A DNA stretch of 64,000 nt from Stenotrophomonas maltophilia D457. GTDB taxonomy: Bacteria; Pseudomonadota; Gammaproteobacteria; Xanthomonadales; Xanthomonadaceae. The notes below the pieces were generated by a model. It was not told the origin of the DNA. It ran no database searches and saw nothing but the letters and a program-made list of their open reading frames with translations. A program made the translations under genes and the position numbers. Below, one piece after another: positions 22,585-32,463 of the stretch (the stretch's first letter is position 1; the number at the start of each line of letters is the position of its first letter). Location: positions 2,203,001 to 2,267,000 of the forward strand of contig NC_017671.1 of NCBI RefSeq assembly GCF_000284595.1, written 5' to 3'.

Positions 22585-22602
22585 ACGGGTACGGCGGTAG
22601 CG

Positions 22603-23385
22603 ATGATGCGCAGCGAAAGTGAACGCAAGGAACTCGGCGGCTTTCTCAAGGCCTGCCGTGCCCGTGTCGATCCTGCCACGCTCGGCCTGCCGGCCGGGCG
22701 CCGGCGTACCCCGGGCCTGAAGCGCGAGGAAGTCGCGCTGGCGATCGGGGTGAGCGTCAGCTGGTACACCTGGATCGAGCAGGGCCGTGAAGTGCGCGCC
22801 TCGCCCGAGGTGCTGGAGCGCCTGGCGAAGGTGCTGCGCATGAGCGACGACGAACGCGCCTACGCGTTCGCGCTGTCCGGCTACGGCGTGCCGCTGGAAT
22901 CACCGGACGAGAGCGTGACTGACGGCTTGCGCCAGCTGGTGGAGGCGATGCAGCCGATCCCGGCCTATGTGCGCAACACCCGCTTCGACATCCTGGCCTG
23001 GAACCCGGCCATCGCCGATCTGTTCGTGGACTACAGCCAACTGGCGCCGCATGAGCGCAACACGTTGCGGCTGATGTTCCTGTACGCGCCATACCGCACG
23101 CTGATTCTCAACTGGGAAGAAATGACCCGCGGCCTGCTGGCAGGCTTCCGTGCGGCGATGGCGCAGGCGCCGGACAAGGCGCCGTTCCTGGCGCTGGTGG
23201 AGGACATCGCGGCGCATAGCGAGGAGTTCCGCCAGTGGTGGCCGGAGCACGACGTGCGTCGGTTCGATGAAGGGGCGAAGAAGCTGAACCATCCCACGCG
23301 CGGGTTGCTGGACCTGCAGTACGTGGCGCTGGTGCCGGAGAGCCGGCATGACCTTTCCCTGGTGACTTACCTGCCGCGAAAGTAG
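22603..23385 (+). CDS. XRE family regulator with MmyB-like ligand domain
   Basis: 260 residues from the tandem ATG at 22603/22606 (MRSESERKELGGFLKACR); an upstream in-frame ATG at 22558 lies in the REP and is less likely. The N-terminal HTH_XRE (RRTPGLKREEVALAIGVSVSWYTWIEQGREVRASPEVLERLAKVL) is followed by the MmyB-like domain: YVRNTRFDILAWNPAIADLF, then TLRLMFLYAPYRTLI and the C-terminal KLNHPTRGLLDLQYVAL. Proteins of this type bind small hydrophobic ligands (fatty acids in the structure known for the family) and often regulate an adjacent dehydrogenase gene. The aldehyde dehydrogenase downstream may be its target (inference). Confidence 0.87.
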   Translation: MMRSESERKELGGFLKACRARVDPATLGLPAGRRRTPGLKREEVALAIGVSVSWYTWIEQGREVRASPEVLERLAKVLRMSDDERAYAFALSGYGVPLESPDESVTDGLRQLVEAMQPIPAYVRNTRFDILAWNPAIADLFVDYSQLAPHERNTLRLMFLYAPYRTLILNWEEMTRGLLAGFRAAMAQAPDKAPFLALVEDIAAHSEEFRQWWPEHDVRRFDEGAKKLNHPTRGLLDLQYVALVPESRHDLSLVTYLPRK

Positions 23386-23391
23386 GGGTGT

Positions 23392-23646
23392 TCGGCAGGG
23401 CTTGCAGCCCTGCACCTGCTCAATGCAACGGCCAAAGCCAGAGCCAGAGCTATGTTCCGTGGTTTGGCGGGGCGGTGTCGGCGTGCGGGGACGCCGCAAG
23501 TACGTCCGTGTAGGCTTGGCAGCCGCATCCATGCGGCTGACACCCCGCACGCCGACACCGCCCCACCTTCGACAGGTTCACGCGGCTGTTGGCAACTGCG
23601 GCTTTGTTCCGCGCGGCTGTTGGTAGGTGTCGACCTTGGTCGACAC
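23392..23646. repeat. Composite cruciform element, copy B (inverted)
   Basis: Reverse orientation of copy A: AGGGCTTGCAGCCCT hairpin first, then a CAACGG/CCAGAG-rich stretch, then the cruciform with perfect 22-bp arms 23469-23490 and 23543-23564 enclosing GGACGCCGCAAGTACGTCC and GCCGCAT-CC-ATGCGGC. It ends with the GTAG REP arm GTGTCGACCTTGGTCGACAC (to 23646). Confidence 0.8.
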
Positions 23647-23698
23647 GATTTTTCTCTCAGATATCGAATGAGTCATCCACGGATGGCGTGGGTCTACT
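23647..23698. other. Spacer between two inverted composite elements
   Basis: About 50 bp, including ATTTTTCTCTCAGATATCGA, separating two GTAG REPs that face each other. The sequence ATATCTGA/TCAGATAT also sits beside the REP of copy A (12675-12684), so this spacer is part of the conserved unit. Confidence 0.5.
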
Positions 23699-23949
23699 GT
23701 GTCGACCAAGGTCGACATCTACCAACAGCAACGCAGAGCGCCGCCCCGACAGATCGCGGAAAACCGTCGAAGGCGGGGTGGGTCCGGTTGCGGGAGTGTC
23801 CGCGGCATGGATGCCGCGGCCAAGCCCCCAAGGACGGGTTTACGGCGTCTCCGGCAACCGGACCCACCTCGCCATCCCACAGATAGCCCGCTGTTGCTGC
23901 TGCTTCGGCTGTTGCAGTTGCCTCTGCGGGTGCAGGGCGCAGCCCTGCC
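23699..23949. repeat. Composite cruciform element, copy C
   Basis: Same orientation as copy A: REP arm GTGTCGACCAAGGTCGACAT-CTACC, the linker, then the cruciform with arms 23772-23793 and 23851-23873 (two mismatches), hairpin 1 CCGCGGCAT-GG-ATGCCGCGG and hairpin 2 GGACGGGTTTACGGCGTCTCC. It ends with the CTGTTGCTGCTG-rich stretch and GCAGGGCGCAGCCCTGC. Confidence 0.8.
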
Positions 23950-24080
23950 AAGAGCCCCCATTCAGACAGGTAAGTGCAGGTCACAGGATAAGCAGACGCC
24001 TTGTTGCCTCCGCCAATCGGGTCCACATTCCTGTGCAGGAGACGGGCCGCCGCCCGTCGTCGAGACACCAGGAGACCTGC

Positions 24081-25466
24081 ATGTCCGCTGCCCCCACCAC
24101 CGCCATTTCCCGCGATCCGGCTACCGGCCAGCAGATCGCCAGCCATCCCTTCGCCACCGATGCCGAACTGGATGCGATCCTCGAGCGTGGCCAGGCCGGC
24201 TTCGCCGCCTGGAGCGCCAGCAGCCTCGAACAGCGGGCCACAGTGCTGCGTGCAATGGCCGCCGTACTGCGCCGTGACCGTGAAAAGCTGGCCGCGCTGG
24301 CCACTGCCGAAATGGGCAAGGTCCAGGCCGAAGCACTGGCCGAGATCGAGAAGTGCGCCGTGCTGTGCGACTGGTACGCCGACCATGGCGCGCAGTTCCT
24401 GCGCGACGAGCCGACCCAGGTGCCCGACGACAAGGCTTACGTGTCCTACCTGCCGCTGGGCGTGGTGCTGGGCATCATGCCGTGGAATTTCCCGTACTGG
24501 CAGGTGATGCGCGCGGCGGTACCGATCCTGATGGGCGGCAACGGCTTCCTGCTGAAGCCGGCCGAGAACATCGTCGGCACCGCGCAGCTGCTCGATGCCG
24601 CCTGGCGTGATGCCGGGCTGCCGGAAGGAACCTTCATCGCCGCCAACATCAGCCGCGAGGGTACCAGCCGTGCGATCGCCGATGACCGCATCGCCGCCGT
24701 CACCCTGACCGGCAGCGTGGCCGCAGGCCGCAGCATCGCCGCCCAGGCCGGGCAGGCGCTGAAGAAGGTGGTGCTGGAACTGGGCGGCTCGGATCCGTTC
24801 ATCGTGCTGGCCGACGCTGACCTGGATGCGGCCGTCGATGCGGCGGTGACCTCGCGCTTCCAGAACACCGGGCAGGTCTGCATTGCCGGCAAGCGCATCA
24901 TCGTTGAAGACGCGGTGTACGACCGCTTCGTGGCGCAGTTCTGCCAGAAGGTGCAGGCGCTGACCATCGGTGATGGCCGTGAAGCGGGCAATCGCATTGG
25001 TCCGATGGCACGCCAGGACCTGCTGGAACAGTTGGACGCGCAGGTGCGCGCCTCGGTGGACGCAGGCGCGAAGCTGCTCGTCGGCGGCCATCAGCTCGAT
25101 CGCCCGGGCGCGTTCTACGCGCCCACCGTACTGGCGGACGTAGAGCCGGGCATGCAGGCCTTTGACACGGAAACGTTCGGGCCGGTGGCCTCGATCAGCC
25201 GCGCCCGCGATGCCGACCACGCGGTGGAACTGGCCAACCAGAGCGAGTTCGGCCTCAGCGGCAACCTGTGGACCGGTGACCGCGCACGGGCCATGCAGCT
25301 GGCGCGCCGGCTGCAGACCGGCGGTGTGTTCGTCAACGGCTTCTCCGCTTCCGACCCTCGCGTGCCGATCGGCGGTGTGAAGAAGAGCGGCTTCGGCCGC
25401 GAGCTCTCGCACTTCGGCATCCGTGAATTCGTCAACGCGCAGACAGTGTGGTTCGACAAGCATTGA
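24081..25466 (+). CDS. NAD-dependent succinate-semialdehyde dehydrogenase (aldehyde dehydrogenase family)
   Basis: 461 residues from MSAAPTTAISRDPATGQQIA, with CAGGAGA as ribosome binding site; the longer open frame upstream crosses repeats and is discarded. Aldehyde dehydrogenase motifs: MPWNFPYWQ, LELGGSDPFIVLADADLD (catalytic glutamate), NTGQVCIAGKR with Cys267 as nucleophile, and the closing EFVNAQTVW. Length and the KSGFGRELSHFGI ending resemble the YneI/Sad-type succinate-semialdehyde dehydrogenases (about 460 residues). Substrate remains inferred. Followed 62 bp later by an acetolactate-synthase-type gene on the same strand. Confidence 0.87.
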   Translation: MSAAPTTAISRDPATGQQIASHPFATDAELDAILERGQAGFAAWSASSLEQRATVLRAMAAVLRRDREKLAALATAEMGKVQAEALAEIEKCAVLCDWYADHGAQFLRDEPTQVPDDKAYVSYLPLGVVLGIMPWNFPYWQVMRAAVPILMGGNGFLLKPAENIVGTAQLLDAAWRDAGLPEGTFIAANISREGTSRAIADDRIAAVTLTGSVAAGRSIAAQAGQALKKVVLELGGSDPFIVLADADLDAAVDAAVTSRFQNTGQVCIAGKRIIVEDAVYDRFVAQFCQKVQALTIGDGREAGNRIGPMARQDLLEQLDAQVRASVDAGAKLLVGGHQLDRPGAFYAPTVLADVEPGMQAFDTETFGPVASISRARDADHAVELANQSEFGLSGNLWTGDRARAMQLARRLQTGGVFVNGFSASDPRVPIGGVKKSGFGRELSHFGIREFVNAQTVWFDKH

Positions 25467-25528
25467 CGCGCGGCTCTCATCCTTCCTGCAACGATCCACC
25501 ATCAGTCCAGCACAAAGGACGGCATCCG

Positions 25529-27169
25529 ATGTCCAAGGGTTCAGATCTGCTCGTCGCCGCACTTGAGAACGAAGGCGTCGAGCGCATTTTCGGCATTCCC
25601 GGCGAAGAAAACCTCGACGTGGTCGAGTCGCTCCGCCATTCCAGCATCGAACTGGTCATCACCCGCCACGAACAGGCGGCGGTGTTCATGGCGGCCACTT
25701 ACGGCCGCCTGACCGGCAAGCCGGGCGTATGCCTGGCCACGCTCGGCCCGGGCGCGCTCAACTTCACCACCGGCGCCGCCTATGCGCTGCTGGGTGCGTG
25801 GCCGGTGATCATGATCACCGGCCAGAAGGGCATCGTCGCCAGCAAGCAGGCGCGCTTCCAGATCGTCGACATCGTCGGCACGATGAAGCCGCTGACCAAA
25901 CAGGCGCGGCAGATCGTCTCGGCACGCACCATTCCGACCATCGTCCGCGAGGCGTTCCGTGTCGCCCAGGAAGAGCGCCCGGGCCCGGTGTTGCTGGAGC
26001 TGCCCGAAGACATTGCTGCCGATGAGGTCGAGGGCGTGGCGCTGATTCCGCCGCACGCGGTGGACCGTCCCATTGCCAGCCCGGAGGCGCTGGATCGGGC
26101 AGCAGAGCTCATCCGCAATGCAAAGCGGCCGCTGCTGATGATCGCTTCGGCGGCCTCGCGGCCGCAGTCCAGCGACGCGCTGTCCGCGTTCGTGCTGCGC
26201 GCCGGCATCCCGTTCTTCACCACGCAGATGGGCAAGGGCGCGGTGGCCGGTGGTTCAGGCCTGTACATGGGCACCGCGGCGCTGACCGAGCGCGATTACG
26301 TGCACATGGCGATCGACCAGGCCGACGTGATCGTGACCATCGGCCACGAGGTCACCGAGAAGCCGCCATTCGTGATGCGCCCGGGTGGGCCGACGGTGAT
26401 CCATATCGGGTACTCGCAGGCGGCGGTGGAACAGGTGTATTTCCCGCAGGTGGAGGTGATCGGCGATATCGGTCGTTCGCTGACCCAGCTGGCCGACCGC
26501 ATCGAGGGCGCGGTGCCGAATGCCGCTGCGCTGCTGCCGCTGCGCGCGACCATCCTCGAGCACCTGGCCGACCGGGCCGAAGAGGCCGGGTTCACCCCGC
26601 AGCGGCTGGTGCACGACGTGCGCCAGGTGATGCCGCCGGATGGCATCGTGGCGCTGGACAACGGCATGTACAAGATCTGGTTCGCGCGCAACTACCGCAC
26701 CCAGGTGGCCAACACGCTGCTGCTGGACAACGCGCTGGCGACGATGGGCGCGGGCCTGCCGTCGGCGATCATGGCCTCGATCCTGTATCCGCAGCGGCGG
26801 GTGCTGGCGGTGTGCGGCGACGGCGGCTTCATGATGAACAGCCAGGAGCTGGAGACGGCCCGCCGGCTGGGCCTGAACCTGGTGGTGCTGATCCTCAACG
26901 ACGGTGCCTACGGCATGATCCGCTGGAAGCAGGCCGTGGACGGATTCACCGACTACGGCATGACCTTCAGCAACCCCGATTTCGTGAAGTACGCCGAGGC
27001 CTATGGCTGCAAGGGCCACGAGGTGACGGCCATCGAGCAGTTCATCCCGACCCTGGAAGCGGCCTTCAACGAGGGCGGGGTGCACCTGGTGTCGGTGCCG
27101 GTGGACTATTCGGAGAACCAGCGGGTGCTGGTGGATGAGTTGCGCCAGGCGTTCCCCGGCAACAGGTAG
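25529..27169 (+). CDS. Acetolactate synthase large-subunit-type ThDP enzyme
   Basis: 546 residues from [28 protein letters not shown]. Thiamin-diphosphate enzymes of this family join or cleave 2-oxo acids. The catalytic glutamate lies in [10 protein letters not shown] (Glu48), the central domain starts near [13 protein letters not shown], and the ThDP/Mg motif is [14 protein letters not shown]...LILND (about 430-460). It resembles the catabolic type (AlsS/IlvB-like) that works without a small subunit; no ilvN/ilvH is adjacent. Pairing with the aldehyde dehydrogenase suggests a joint role in overflow or aldehyde metabolism, unproven. Confidence 0.87.
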   Translation: MSKGSDLLVAALENEGVERIFGIPGEENLDVVESLRHSSIELVITRHEQAAVFMAATYGRLTGKPGVCLATLGPGALNFTTGAAYALLGAWPVIMITGQKGIVASKQARFQIVDIVGTMKPLTKQARQIVSARTIPTIVREAFRVAQEERPGPVLLELPEDIAADEVEGVALIPPHAVDRPIASPEALDRAAELIRNAKRPLLMIASAASRPQSSDALSAFVLRAGIPFFTTQMGKGAVAGGSGLYMGTAALTERDYVHMAIDQADVIVTIGHEVTEKPPFVMRPGGPTVIHIGYSQAAVEQVYFPQVEVIGDIGRSLTQLADRIEGAVPNAAALLPLRATILEHLADRAEEAGFTPQRLVHDVRQVMPPDGIVALDNGMYKIWFARNYRTQVANTLLLDNALATMGAGLPSAIMASILYPQRRVLAVCGDGGFMMNSQELETARRLGLNLVVLILNDGAYGMIRWKQAVDGFTDYGMTFSNPDFVKYAEAYGCKGHEVTAIEQFIPTLEAAFNEGGVHLVSVPVDYSENQRVLVDELRQAFPGNR

Positions 27170-27198
27170 CGGCGGAGCAGGGCCGGCCGATCCGCCCG

Positions 27199-27251
27199 GT
27201 AGGTGTCGACCTTGGTCGACACGCACGGCGCCAACCAAGGTTGGCGGCTAC
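27199..27251. repeat. GTAG REP dimer
   Basis: GTAG-GTGTCGACCTTGGTCGACAC, a short spacer, then GCGCCAACCAAGGTTGGCGG-CTAC: two palindromes of different sequence joined in inverted order, bounded by GTAG and CTAC. Confidence 0.85.
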
Positions 27252-27356
27252 CGGGGCGGGCCCGGCCCAGGGCTGGGGCTGGGCGGTTTTGGTATGCTGG
27301 GCAACCGGCTGTGCCGGGCGCTGCATCCCCCCTCACTACACGATTCCCGCAGATCC

Positions 27357-28868
27357 ATGAGCGAAGCTACCGATACCCCCCCCGTCGACGAAAACAAGTT
27401 GATCGCCGAGCGCCGTGAGAAACTCAAAGCGCTGCGTGGGCAGGGCATCGCGTACCCGAACGACTTCCGTCGCGAGGACTTCGCCGGCCGCCTGCAGGAA
27501 GAATTCGCAGATGCCGAAACCTGGACCGCCGAGGCCCTGGAAGGCAACGGCCGCCAGGTGAAGATGGCGGGCCGCCTGATGGCCAAGCGCATCATGGGCA
27601 AGGCCAGCTTCGCGCAGATCCAGGACGAGTCCGGCCGCATCCAGCTGTTCCTGCAGGGCGCGGTGCTGGGCGATGCCTATACCGCCTTCAAGGGCTGGGA
27701 CGTGGGCGACATCATCGCCGTCGAAGGCGGCCTGACCCGTACCAAGACCGGCGAGCTGTCGGTCAAGGCCGAATCGATCCGCCTGCTGACCAAGTCGCTG
27801 CGCCCGCTGCCGGACAAGTGGCATGGCCTGGCCGACGTCGAGCAGCGTTACCGCCAGCGTTACGTCGACCTGATCGTGACCCCGGAGTCGCGCGCGGTGT
27901 TCATCAAGCGCTCGAAGATCATCCGCGCCATGCGCGCGTGGCTGGACAACCGCGACTTCCTGGAAGTCGAGACGCCGATGATGCATTACATCCCCGGCGG
28001 CGCGGCGGCCAAGCCGTTCACCACCCACCACAATGCGCTGGACCTGGACCTGTACCTGCGCGTGGCGCCGGAGCTGTACCTCAAGCGCCTGACCGTGGGT
28101 GGCCTTGAGCGCGTGTACGAGATCAACCGCAACTTCCGCAATGAAGGCGTCAGCACCCGCCACAACCCGGAATTCACCATGATGGAGCTGTACGAGGCCT
28201 ATGCCACGTACAACGAGATCATGGACCTGACCGAAGGCGTGATCCGTGACGTGGCCAAGGCCGTCAACGGTGGCACCGAGGTCGAATGGGACGGCGCGAA
28301 GATCGACCTGGGCCCGGCATTCCGCCGCTGGCGCATGGACGAGGCGGTGCGCCACCACAATCCGGAAATCTCTGCGGCGGACTGCACCGACCGCGACGCG
28401 CTGCTGCGCCATTGCGAGCGCCTGAAGATCCGCGTCAAGCCGTCCTACGGCTGGGGCAAGCTGCTGCTGGAGATCTTCGAGGCCACCGTCGAGCACACCC
28501 TGATCCAGCCGACCTTCATCACCGACCATCCGGTGGAGGTCTCGCCGCTGGCCCGTGCCAACGACAATGACCCGGGCTACACCGACCGCTTCGAGCTGTT
28601 CGTCAACGGCAAGGAGCTGGCCAACGGCTTCTCCGAGCTGAACGATCCGGAAGACCAGGCCCAGCGCTTCCAGGCCCAGGTGGCGGCGAAGGAAGGTGGC
28701 GATGACGAGGCCATGCACTACGACGCCGACTACATCCGTGCGCTGGAGTACGGCATGGCACCGACCGGCGGCCTCGGCATCGGCGTGGATCGCCTGGTGA
28801 TGCTGCTGACCGGCAGCAGCTCGATCCGCGATGTACTGCTGTTCCCGTACATGCGTCCGGAGCAGTAA
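27357..28868 (+). CDS. lysS: Lysyl-tRNA synthetase, class II
   Basis: 503 residues from [20 protein letters not shown]. LysRS charges tRNA-Lys. The OB-fold anticodon domain covers about 60-150 ([23 protein letters not shown]). Class II motifs follow: motif 1 ([36 protein letters not shown]), motif 2 ([30 protein letters not shown]) and motif 3 ([15 protein letters not shown]). Length matches E. coli LysS (505). In E. coli lysS directly follows prfB; here the two are 4.9 kb apart with the XRE/ALDH/ALS genes in between. Confidence 0.96.
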   Translation: MSEATDTPPVDENKLIAERREKLKALRGQGIAYPNDFRREDFAGRLQEEFADAETWTAEALEGNGRQVKMAGRLMAKRIMGKASFAQIQDESGRIQLFLQGAVLGDAYTAFKGWDVGDIIAVEGGLTRTKTGELSVKAESIRLLTKSLRPLPDKWHGLADVEQRYRQRYVDLIVTPESRAVFIKRSKIIRAMRAWLDNRDFLEVETPMMHYIPGGAAAKPFTTHHNALDLDLYLRVAPELYLKRLTVGGLERVYEINRNFRNEGVSTRHNPEFTMMELYEAYATYNEIMDLTEGVIRDVAKAVNGGTEVEWDGAKIDLGPAFRRWRMDEAVRHHNPEISAADCTDRDALLRHCERLKIRVKPSYGWGKLLLEIFEATVEHTLIQPTFITDHPVEVSPLARANDNDPGYTDRFELFVNGKELANGFSELNDPEDQAQRFQAQVAAKEGGDDEAMHYDADYIRALEYGMAPTGGLGIGVDRLVMLLTGSSSIRDVLLFPYMRPEQ

Positions 28869-28892
28869 GTCGCCTTTTTGACTCCCGATTGT

Positions 28893-28920
28893 GCGCGCCG
28901 TCCCGAAACGAGACGGCGCG
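28893..28920 (+). terminator. GC-rich hairpin after lysS
   Basis: GCGCGCCGTC and GACGGCGCG form a strong stem around CCGAAACGA, about 25 bp after the lysS stop. No T-run follows on the plus strand. Confidence 0.35.
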
Positions 28921-29073
28921 ATTGACGCGTCCCGCACTCGGCGTATCGTAATTGCACTACCTTGACGCCTGTTATGGCTTGATCGGCGCCAGGGGGAGGG
29001 CACGGTGTGGGGAGTCCGCTTCACATTGTGATGACGATCATGAATCGGGACGCATGACACGGGAGTCAGGCCG

Positions 29074-30219
29074 ATGCAGGGTGCGAGCGTTCGCAGCGGC
29101 AGAGTATCCTCGCCTGCTGATGATCCAGCGTGGTCGAGAAACCAGGCAGAGTACGCGTTGAACATCGTCATCGTTGACGACCAGACTTCGGCCCGGACGA
29201 TGCTGCGTCACGTCATCGAAGACATCGCGCCGGAACTGAGCGTGTATGACTTCGGAGACCCGCTGACCGCATTGGCCTGGTGCGAAGCCCATCCGGTCGA
29301 CCTGCTGCTGCTCGATTACCGCATGCCGGAGATGGATGGGCTGGAATTCGCCCGTCGTTTCCGTCGCCTGCCCAAGCACCGTGACATTCCGGTGATCCTG
29401 ATCACCGTGGTCGGTGACGAGCCGATCCGGCAGGCGGCACTGGAAGCAGGCGTCATCGACTTCCTGGTCAAGCCGATCCGCCCGCGCGAGCTGCGGGCGC
29501 GCTGCTACAACCTGCTGCAGCTGCGCCAGCAGACCGAGAACGTGAAGCAGCGGGCGCTGTCGCTGGAGCAGCGCCTGCTGGCCAGCATGCATGAGGTCGA
29601 AGAGCGCGAGCGCGAGACGCTGTCGCGGCTGGCACGCGCGATCGAGTTCCGTGATGCCGGCACCAGCGCCTACCTGGAGCGCATGGCGCGCGTGGCCGGA
29701 CTGATCGCCGAACAGCTCGGGCTGCCCGAAGAGGAGGTGCGCCTGATCGAAATGGCTGCGCCGCTGCATGACATGGGCAAGATCGCCATTCCCGATGCGG
29801 TGCTGCTCAAGCAGGGCAAGCTCAACGAGGAAGAGCTGGCGATCATGCGCCGGCACCCGCGGATTGGCCATGAACTGCTGAGCGGCAGCCAGAATCGCTT
29901 CATCCAGGTTGGCGCGTTGATCGCACTGCGTCATCATGAGCGCTACGACGGCAGTGGCTATCCCGATGGGCTGGTCGGCGACGCGATTCCGCTGGAAGCG
30001 CGCATCGTGGCCGTCGCCGATGTCTTCGACGCCCTGATTTCGCCCCGTCCGTACAAGGAAGCATGGACCATGGAAGCCACCCTGGCTTATCTCTACGCCC
30101 AGCGTGGCCGCCTGTTCGATCCCCGATGCGTGGACGCGCTGCTGCGCGGCCGCGAACAGCTCGACCAGATCTGCGCCGAGCATTCGATGGCGTCCGCGCG
30201 CCCGGGGCTGGGCGCGTGA
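29074..30219 (+). CDS. rpfG: DSF two-component response regulator, HD-GYP phosphodiesterase RpfG
   Basis: 381 residues from ATG 29074, close to the 378 of X. campestris RpfG; a TTG at 29158 would give a shorter form (MNIVIVDDQT). The receiver domain has Asp81 in LLLLDYRMPEMDG and the C-terminal HD-GYP domain has HDMGK and HHERYDGSGYPDGL. Known role of the family: phosphorelay from RpfC activates hydrolysis of cyclic-di-GMP, turning on virulence and dispersal genes. Its stop overlaps the rpfC start. The rpfH gene found between rpfG and rpfC in X. campestris is absent. Confidence 0.94.
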   Translation: MQGASVRSGRVSSPADDPAWSRNQAEYALNIVIVDDQTSARTMLRHVIEDIAPELSVYDFGDPLTALAWCEAHPVDLLLLDYRMPEMDGLEFARRFRRLPKHRDIPVILITVVGDEPIRQAALEAGVIDFLVKPIRPRELRARCYNLLQLRQQTENVKQRALSLEQRLLASMHEVEERERETLSRLARAIEFRDAGTSAYLERMARVAGLIAEQLGLPEEEVRLIEMAAPLHDMGKIAIPDAVLLKQGKLNEEELAIMRRHPRIGHELLSGSQNRFIQVGALIALRHHERYDGSGYPDGLVGDAIPLEARIVAVADVFDALISPRPYKEAWTMEATLAYLYAQRGRLFDPRCVDALLRGREQLDQICAEHSMASARPGLGA

Positions 30220-32393
30220 AACGCCTGTTGTCGCAGCTGCGGCTGCGCCTGTCCCAGCGCCAGGACAGCGAGCACGGCCAGCAGATCGTCCGCATCGTGC
30301 TGATCAGCCTGATCCTGGCCTACGTACTGTTGCCGGCACCGCGCCACGATCTGCCGCATACCCAGTACGTCGGTGTGCTGGCGATTGTGCTGACCGGCCT
30401 GAGCCTGTCACTGTTGCTGTTCGGCTGGCTGCTGTGGCGGCCGGCGCGTTCCGATCCCCGCCGCGTGCTGGGCATGTTGGCTGACTACGGCCTCATTGCT
30501 GCCGGCATGGTGCAGATGGGTGAGCCGCTGGCCTGGGTCTACATCGTGGTGATGTGGGTGACGGTCGGCAATGGCATGCGCTTTGGCAACCACTATCTGT
30601 ACGTGGCGGTGGCCATGGCGATGGTGAGCTTCGGTTGCACCGTGATGCTGACGCCTTACTGGCAACAGAATTTCCGCCTGGCCATCGGCCTCTGGCTGGG
30701 CCTGGCAGCGGTGCCGCTGTACTTCTCGACATTGCTGCGGCAGTTGACCGAAGCGATGGCCGAAGCGCGCCGCGCCAGCGAGGCCAAGAGCCGGTTCCTG
30801 GCCAACATGAGCCATGAGTTCCGCACGCCGTTGAACGGTCTCAACGGCATGACCGAAGTGCTGGCCACCACGCGCCTGGATGACGAGCAGCGCGAGTGCC
30901 TCAACACCATCCAGGCGTCGTCGCGCAGCCTGCTGGCACTGGTGGAGGAAGTGCTGGACATCTCGGCCATCGAGGCCGGCAAGCTGCGCGTGGTGGCCGA
31001 GGACTTCGCCGTGGCCGACGTGATCCAGGCGATCGGTCTGATCCTGTTGCCACAGGCCAAGGCCAAACGGCTGGATTACCGGGTGAAGGTGGCCGATGGT
31101 GTGCCGCCACGCGTGCGCGGCGATGTCGGGCACCTGCGGCAGATCCTGCTGAACCTGGCCGGCAACGCGGTCAAGTTCACCGACCATGGCCGGGTCGAGA
31201 TACGTGTCGGCGTGGTGCAGGCCGATGCCAGCGGGGCGGTGCGGTTGCGCTTCGACATCCTCGACACCGGCATCGGCGTGCCACCTGCCATGCGTGCACG
31301 GCTGTTCGACGCGTTCGAGCAGGCCGATGTCAGCATGGCGCGCCGCCACGAGGGGACGGGGCTGGGCACGACCATCGCCAAGGGCCTGGTCGAGGCGATG
31401 GACGGTGACATCGGCTATCTGGAAAACCCGCCGCGCGGCAGCCACTTCTGGGTCGAGCTGCCGTTCGCGCCGCCGCAGCCGCAGGTGCCGGGCGCGGTGC
31501 CGAGCCTGAGCGGTGACGAAGACGCGGGCCCGGGCGGCAACGTGATCGCTTTTGCCGATCCGTTCCTGCGCCATCGCGCCCGCGTGCGCAGCATGCAGAT
31601 CCTGGTGGCCGACGACCACGAGGCCAACCGCATGGTCCTGCAGCGCCTGCTGCAGAAGGCCGGCCATCGCGTGCTGTGCGTGGACGGCGGTGAGGCGGTG
31701 CTGGATGCGCTGGCCGACAGCGAGTTCGACGCGGTCATCGTCGATCTGCACATGCCGGGCATGAGCGGGCTGGACATGCTCAAGGAACTGCGGGTGATGC
31801 AGGCCGGCGGCGGTCCGCGCACGCCGGTACTGGTACTGAGTGCAGATGTAACGCCCGAGGCGATCCAGCGCTGTACCCAGGCCGGCGCACATGCCTTCCT
31901 GGCCAAGCCCGTCGTTGCGGTGCGCCTGCTCGATACGCTGGCCGAGATCGCCAGCAATGCCCAGCTGAAGACCATGGCCGCACCGGTGGTGCGACCGGCG
32001 GCGCCGCTGCAGGATGGCGTGCTCGACAGCAGCGTGCTGGACGAACTGGCTTCGCTGGGCATGGGCGAGGGCTTCGAACGTGAGTTCATCCGCCAGTGCC
32101 TGGAGGACGTGGCGAGCTGCATGGGCAAGGCCGAGCAGGCCGGGGAGGCCACGCAGTGGGATGTGTTCCGCGAACAATCCCACGCGATCAAGGGCGTGGC
32201 CAGCAACCTCGGCCTGATGCGCGCGTCCAACCGTGCCGGCGAGCTGATGCGGATGGCCGACTGGCAGCTCAAGACCGAATGGCGTCCGCGCCTGGGCATC
32301 CTGCAGGAGGCGATCAAGGAAGGCCGGCGCGCGCTGGACGCGCGGGCCGAACGCCGACTGCGCGGCGCCGCCGATGATGGTGAAGCGCGCTGA
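30216..32393 (+). CDS. rpfC: DSF sensor hybrid histidine kinase RpfC
   Basis: 725 residues from a GTG overlapping the rpfG stop (GTGA); X. campestris RpfC has 726. Five or six membrane helices occupy residues about 23-175 ([81 protein letters not shown]). Then come the kinase core with His200 ([15 protein letters not shown]), ATPase boxes ([28 protein letters not shown]), a receiver with Asp510 ([12 protein letters not shown]) and an HPt domain with His656 ([12 protein letters not shown]). It binds DSF and passes phosphate to RpfG; in relatives unliganded RpfC also restrains RpfF. Confidence 0.95.
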   Translation: MKRLLSQLRLRLSQRQDSEHGQQIVRIVLISLILAYVLLPAPRHDLPHTQYVGVLAIVLTGLSLSLLLFGWLLWRPARSDPRRVLGMLADYGLIAAGMVQMGEPLAWVYIVVMWVTVGNGMRFGNHYLYVAVAMAMVSFGCTVMLTPYWQQNFRLAIGLWLGLAAVPLYFSTLLRQLTEAMAEARRASEAKSRFLANMSHEFRTPLNGLNGMTEVLATTRLDDEQRECLNTIQASSRSLLALVEEVLDISAIEAGKLRVVAEDFAVADVIQAIGLILLPQAKAKRLDYRVKVADGVPPRVRGDVGHLRQILLNLAGNAVKFTDHGRVEIRVGVVQADASGAVRLRFDILDTGIGVPPAMRARLFDAFEQADVSMARRHEGTGLGTTIAKGLVEAMDGDIGYLENPPRGSHFWVELPFAPPQPQVPGAVPSLSGDEDAGPGGNVIAFADPFLRHRARVRSMQILVADDHEANRMVLQRLLQKAGHRVLCVDGGEAVLDALADSEFDAVIVDLHMPGMSGLDMLKELRVMQAGGGPRTPVLVLSADVTPEAIQRCTQAGAHAFLAKPVVAVRLLDTLAEIASNAQLKTMAAPVVRPAAPLQDGVLDSSVLDELASLGMGEGFEREFIRQCLEDVASCMGKAEQAGEATQWDVFREQSHAIKGVASNLGLMRASNRAGELMRMADWQLKTEWRPRLGILQEAIKEGRRALDARAERRLRGAADDGEAR

Positions 32394-32407
32394 GGCGTGG
32401 CGTGGAC

Positions 32408-32437
32408 CCAAAAAAAGCCCGGTGGCCAGCCGGGCTT
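32408..32437 (-). terminator. Intrinsic terminator for rpfF
   Basis: Read on the minus strand, GCCCGGCTGGCCACCGGGC is followed by seven T residues. It lies 27 bp past the rpfF stop, between the convergent rpfC and rpfF ends. Confidence 0.85.
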
Positions 32438-32463
32438 GAACCCATCCTGGGGGAGGGGAGGAA

